Of a stretch of 8,916 bases of DNA, positions 6,499 to 8,916 are shown in pieces. A model generated the notes under the pieces. That model did no database searches. It was not told the origin of the DNA and saw nothing but the letters and a program-made list of their open reading frames with translations. The DNA comes from Methanosarcina sp. (lineage in GTDB: Archaea > Halobacteriota > Methanosarcinia > Methanosarcinales > Methanosarcinaceae), in NCBI GenBank assembly GCA_003157235.1, contig PMJC01000175.1:1-8916 (forward strand), written 5' to 3'. Position numbers and translations under genes: made by a program. Within the stretch, counting starts at the first letter, position 1. Each line of letters starts with the position of its first letter.

Positions 6499-7026
6499 AT
6501 GAATCTAAAAGAGAACTTTACTTTTAATGGGATACTATTAAAAAACTTTACCAATGCTTCGATAGAAGAGAAAGAAATGGTAAGAGAATGCAGAAACAAC
6601 GAGGGTGTCAGAAAATGGATGTACTCTGATGGGGTTATTTACCAGGAAGAACATTTGAATTTTATAGAAAATCTACAGAAAGACAATAAGAATTTTTACT
6701 GGATTGTCTACAAAGATGAGAAATTTATAGGTGTTATTTCCTTAAACAATATAAACTTTAAAAATAAAAATAGCTACCTAGGCTTATATTCAAATCCATT
6801 TTGTGAATTGAAGAATAAGGGTCATTTACTCATCAATTGTCTAAAAAAATTGGCCTTCGATACTGTTGAGCTCCATTCATTAAAACTAGAAGTTATAGAG
6901 GAAAATGAAAGATCAGTAGATTTTTACATGAAGATAGGTTTTAAAGAAGAAGGACTACTAAAGGAATTTGTACTTAAAGATGGTAAATGGCTTAACGTCA
7001 TAATTATGGGGATCTTAAATAGATAA
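6499..7026 (+). CDS. pseH: GNAT N-acetyltransferase (PseH-like)
   Basis: A 175-residue GCN5-related acetyltransferase. PseH acetylates the 4-amino group made by PseC, using acetyl-CoA, to give UDP-2,4-diacetamido-2,4,6-trideoxy-beta-L-altropyranose. The order of motifs fits PseH: an N-terminal RNNEGVRKWMYSDGVIYQEEH region (32-52), FYWIVYKDEKFIGVISL (66-82), YLGLYSNP (93-100), the acetyl-CoA loop around KNKGHLLI (105-112), and LKLEVIEENERSVDFYMKIGF (128-148). The loop is a degenerate version of the usual Q/R-x-x-G-x-G/A, as the second small residue is Leu, so cofactor binding deserves a structural check. The ribosome binding site AAGGA (6485-6489) is nine bases upstream. The gene ends ten bases before the pseI-like start. 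The specific substrate comes from context; the acyl group might differ from acetyl. Confidence 0.85.
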   Translation: MNLKENFTFNGILLKNFTNASIEEKEMVRECRNNEGVRKWMYSDGVIYQEEHLNFIENLQKDNKNFYWIVYKDEKFIGVISLNNINFKNKNSYLGLYSNPFCELKNKGHLLINCLKKLAFDTVELHSLKLEVIEENERSVDFYMKIGFKEEGLLKEFVLKDGKWLNVIIMGILNR

Positions 7027-7036
7027 GGAATGAGAG

Positions 7037-8083
7037 ATGGAAATCAAAATTGGGAACAAATCAATTGGAAACGGTAGGCATATATTTATAATTGCAGAAT
7101 TATCTGCTAATCATCTCCATAGTTTTGATCTCGCTGTAAAAACCATAATGGCCATTAAAGAAGTCGGAGCTGATGCAGTAAAACTTCAGACCTATACAGC
7201 AGACACAATAACTATTGACTCAGAGAAAGAATACTTTAGGATAAAGCAAGGAACTCCCTGGGATGGCAATACACTTTATAAGCTCTATCAGGAAGCTTAC
7301 ACTCCCTGGGAATGGCAGCCAGAATTAAAAAAGATAGCAGAAGATCTGGGACTCTTATGTTTTTCCTCTCCTTTTGATAAAACTTCCGTCGATTTTTTGG
7401 AAAAAATGAACGTCCCTGCTTACAAGGTCGCTTCTTTTGAAATTACTGATATACCTCTCATAGAATATATTGCCTCAAAAGGGAAACCAGTAATTATCTC
7501 TACAGGTATTGCCAAGCTTGCGGACATTGAAGAAGCCGTAAACGCCTGTAAGCGCATGGAAAATGAACAGATTGCACTTTTAAAATGTACATCTGCATAT
7601 CCTTCTCCTCTTGAAGATGTAAACTTAAACACAATCCCGAACCTTAAGGACACATTTAAGACAGTTGTTGGTTTATCAGATCATACCCTTGGAATAGCCG
7701 TACCAGTTGTTGCTGTTGCCCTTGGGGCAAAAATTATAGAAAAACACTTCATTCTTGACAGGAGTTTGGGAGGGCCGGATGCTGCATTTTCTCTCGACCC
7801 TCAGGAGTTTAAAGCAATGATTGAGGAAGTAAGGAGAGTCGAAAAAGCTCTCGGTGAAGTTAGTTATGAACTAACAGATAAAATGAAGAAGAGCCGTGAG
7901 TTTTCTAGATCTCTCTTTATTGTAGAAGATGTGAAAAAAGGAGAAACGTTTACGGAGAAAAATGTTAGTTCTATTAGACCCGGTTTTGGACTTCATCCTC
8001 GGTATATAAAGGATGTCCTGGGGAAAAAGGCTGCGAGGACTGTAAGTAAGGGTACTCCTTTGAATTGGAATCTGATTGGATAA
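7037..8083 (+). CDS. pseI: Pseudaminic acid synthase (PseI-like, NeuB family)
   Basis: A 348-residue NeuB-family synthase that condenses phosphoenolpyruvate with a 2,4-diacetamido-2,4,6-trideoxy sugar to make the nine-carbon acid in the cytoplasm. The TIM-barrel domain spans about 1-280: IIAELSANH (18-26), VKLQTYTADT (48-57), EAYTPWEWQPEL (86-97), FSSPFDKTSVDFLE (109-122), LLKCTSAYPSP (181-191). The two metal-binding histidines are H216 in SDHT and H237 in EKHF, matching His215 and His236 of meningococcal NeuB with an offset of one. DRSLGGPDAAFSLDP (241-255) and AYTPWEW point to PseI rather than NeuB or LegI. A C-terminal antifreeze-like SAF domain covers about 289-347 (SRSLFIVEDVKKGE, SSIRPGFGLHP). 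The ribosome binding site AAGGAATGA (7025-7033) is just before the ATG, ten bases after pseH. Length and motifs indicate an intact enzyme. Confidence 0.93.
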   Translation: MEIKIGNKSIGNGRHIFIIAELSANHLHSFDLAVKTIMAIKEVGADAVKLQTYTADTITIDSEKEYFRIKQGTPWDGNTLYKLYQEAYTPWEWQPELKKIAEDLGLLCFSSPFDKTSVDFLEKMNVPAYKVASFEITDIPLIEYIASKGKPVIISTGIAKLADIEEAVNACKRMENEQIALLKCTSAYPSPLEDVNLNTIPNLKDTFKTVVGLSDHTLGIAVPVVAVALGAKIIEKHFILDRSLGGPDAAFSLDPQEFKAMIEEVRRVEKALGEVSYELTDKMKKSREFSRSLFIVEDVKKGETFTEKNVSSIRPGFGLHPRYIKDVLGKKAARTVSKGTPLNWNLIG

Positions 8084-8110
8084 TATTCTAAAATTCTTTG
8101 GATGAATATC

Positions 8111-8854
8111 ATGAAGTTTGGTTTAAAATTGTGGTCTATCAACGAAGATGTGCTCCCACAAGCAGAAAACATGATCAAGGAGAATATTTTTAATTATGTT
8201 GAGTTAACACCTATTCCCGCTTCTGGGATAGAGCCTTTCTTGTCTTATGATTTCCTTTACACAATCCATATAACTACGGAAAGATATGGATTAAACATTG
8301 CCGACAAAAGAATTAGAGATTTTAATTTAGGTCTAATAGAAAACTGTATTAATTGGGCTGATCAACTCAAAGCCATATATCTAATCCTCCACCCTGGATT
8401 TGGATTGCTCGATGACACTATAGATTTTCTTAGCTACATTGACGACAGGAGAGTTTTAATTGAAAACATGCCTAAAATTGGAATGAACGATGAAAACATG
8501 ATTGGGTATTCTCCAGAGCAAATTAAGCAATTAATGGGAGAGGACTTCGGATTTTGTCTGGATTTTAACCACGCAATAAAAGCTGCCATAAGCCTAGAGT
8601 TTGATTACAGAAATTATGTTCATCAATTTATAAAATTAAATCCTTTCTATTTTCATATCTCGGACGGAAACTTAAAGCATGGAAAAGATGGGCATCTGAG
8701 TATTGGCGAAGGAGATTACGATTTTGAGTTTTTAACTCGATGCATAAATTCAAATTCTGAACATTATATTACGTTGGAAACGCCCAGAATTAATTTAATG
8801 TCTCTTGAGGAGGATTTTCATAATCTAAAAACGATAAATTCCTATATTATATAA
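8111..8854 (+). CDS. Xylose-isomerase-like TIM-barrel protein (AP endonuclease 2 / sugar isomerase-epimerase superfamily)
   Basis: A 247-residue protein with the pattern of the xylose-isomerase-like TIM-barrel superfamily, which includes sugar isomerases and epimerases, Nfo-type endonucleases and IolE/Hyi-like enzymes. Candidate divalent-metal ligands, numbered from this start, are E118 (LIENMP), D151 and H154 (FCLDFNHA), H182 and D185 (FHISDGN), and E223 (LETP); HPGF (94-97) and HLSIGEGDYDFEFL (195-208) are also typical. Its spread of metal ligands argues for an active enzyme. The reaction is not evident; a sugar or sugar-phosphate isomerisation or epimerisation linked to the nonulosonic acid pathway is the natural guess. 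I prefer ATG 8111, giving MKFGLKLWS, because GGATGA (8100-8105) could serve as a ribosome binding site; ATG 8102 would add three residues. It follows pseI by 27 bases, where a pathway hydrolase or transferase might be expected, and is AT-rich. Confidence 0.75.
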   Translation: MKFGLKLWSINEDVLPQAENMIKENIFNYVELTPIPASGIEPFLSYDFLYTIHITTERYGLNIADKRIRDFNLGLIENCINWADQLKAIYLILHPGFGLLDDTIDFLSYIDDRRVLIENMPKIGMNDENMIGYSPEQIKQLMGEDFGFCLDFNHAIKAAISLEFDYRNYVHQFIKLNPFYFHISDGNLKHGKDGHLSIGEGDYDFEFLTRCINSNSEHYITLETPRINLMSLEEDFHNLKTINSYII

Positions 8855-8916
8855 AAGACGTTATAATAATAAGATATATTTCATATTGACTATTGAATAT
8901 CGATCCAATAATCTCC
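8855..8916. other. Non-coding right edge of window
   Basis: Sixty-two AT-rich bases after the TIM-barrel stop, with no T-rich terminator or stem. AGATATATTTCA (8872-8883) resembles a TATA box. Too short to say whether the operon continues past the edge. Confidence 0.3.

Noticed and set aside
1..8916. CRISPR arrays, tRNA or rRNA genes, insertion sequences, attachment sites
   Set aside because: No spaced repeat series, cloverleaf-like sequence, transposase motif or terminal inverted repeats were seen on either strand.

Overview
The window is part of a surface-polysaccharide (nonulosonic acid) gene cluster, with every recognised gene on the + strand. It is most likely from a methanogenic archaeon of the Methanosarcina type. 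That rests on purine-rich coding sequence using many AGA/AGG and ATA codons, GGTGA-type ribosome binding sites, AT-rich spacers with TTTATATT-like boxes but no clear bacterial hairpin terminators, and a general recollection of such clusters. The lineage call is an inference; a bacterial (for example clostridial) source is not excluded by the sequence alone.

Layout. Positions 2-418 are the C-terminal part of GDP-mannose 4,6-dehydratase (gmd), cut by the left edge. An AT-rich 240-base gap follows, then a 487-residue Wzx/MATE-type polysaccharide flippase (659-2122) of much lower GC. A 343-base non-coding stretch (2123-2465) holds a T-rich tract, a candidate TATA box and a short direct repeat. 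From 2466 to 8854 there is a tight run of eight genes, probably one operon: pseB-like dehydratase, a small cupin, a methyltransferase of the type found in pseudaminic acid loci, pseC-like aminotransferase, a CMP-sugar synthetase, pseH-like N-acetyltransferase, pseI-like synthase, and a xylose-isomerase-like TIM-barrel protein.

How they fit together. PseB would convert UDP-GlcNAc to a 4-keto-6-deoxy-L-sugar, PseC would aminate C4, PseH would acetylate that amine, PseI would condense the freed sugar with phosphoenolpyruvate, and the cytidylyltransferase would activate the acid as a CMP-sugar. The flippase could export the lipid-linked glycan. The UDP-sugar hydrolase PseG, needed between PseH and PseI, is not in the window. 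Three extra genes (cupin, methyltransferase, TIM barrel) are not part of the textbook pathway and suggest a modified or non-standard nonulosonic acid. No glycosyltransferase, mobile element, tRNA, rRNA or CRISPR array was seen.
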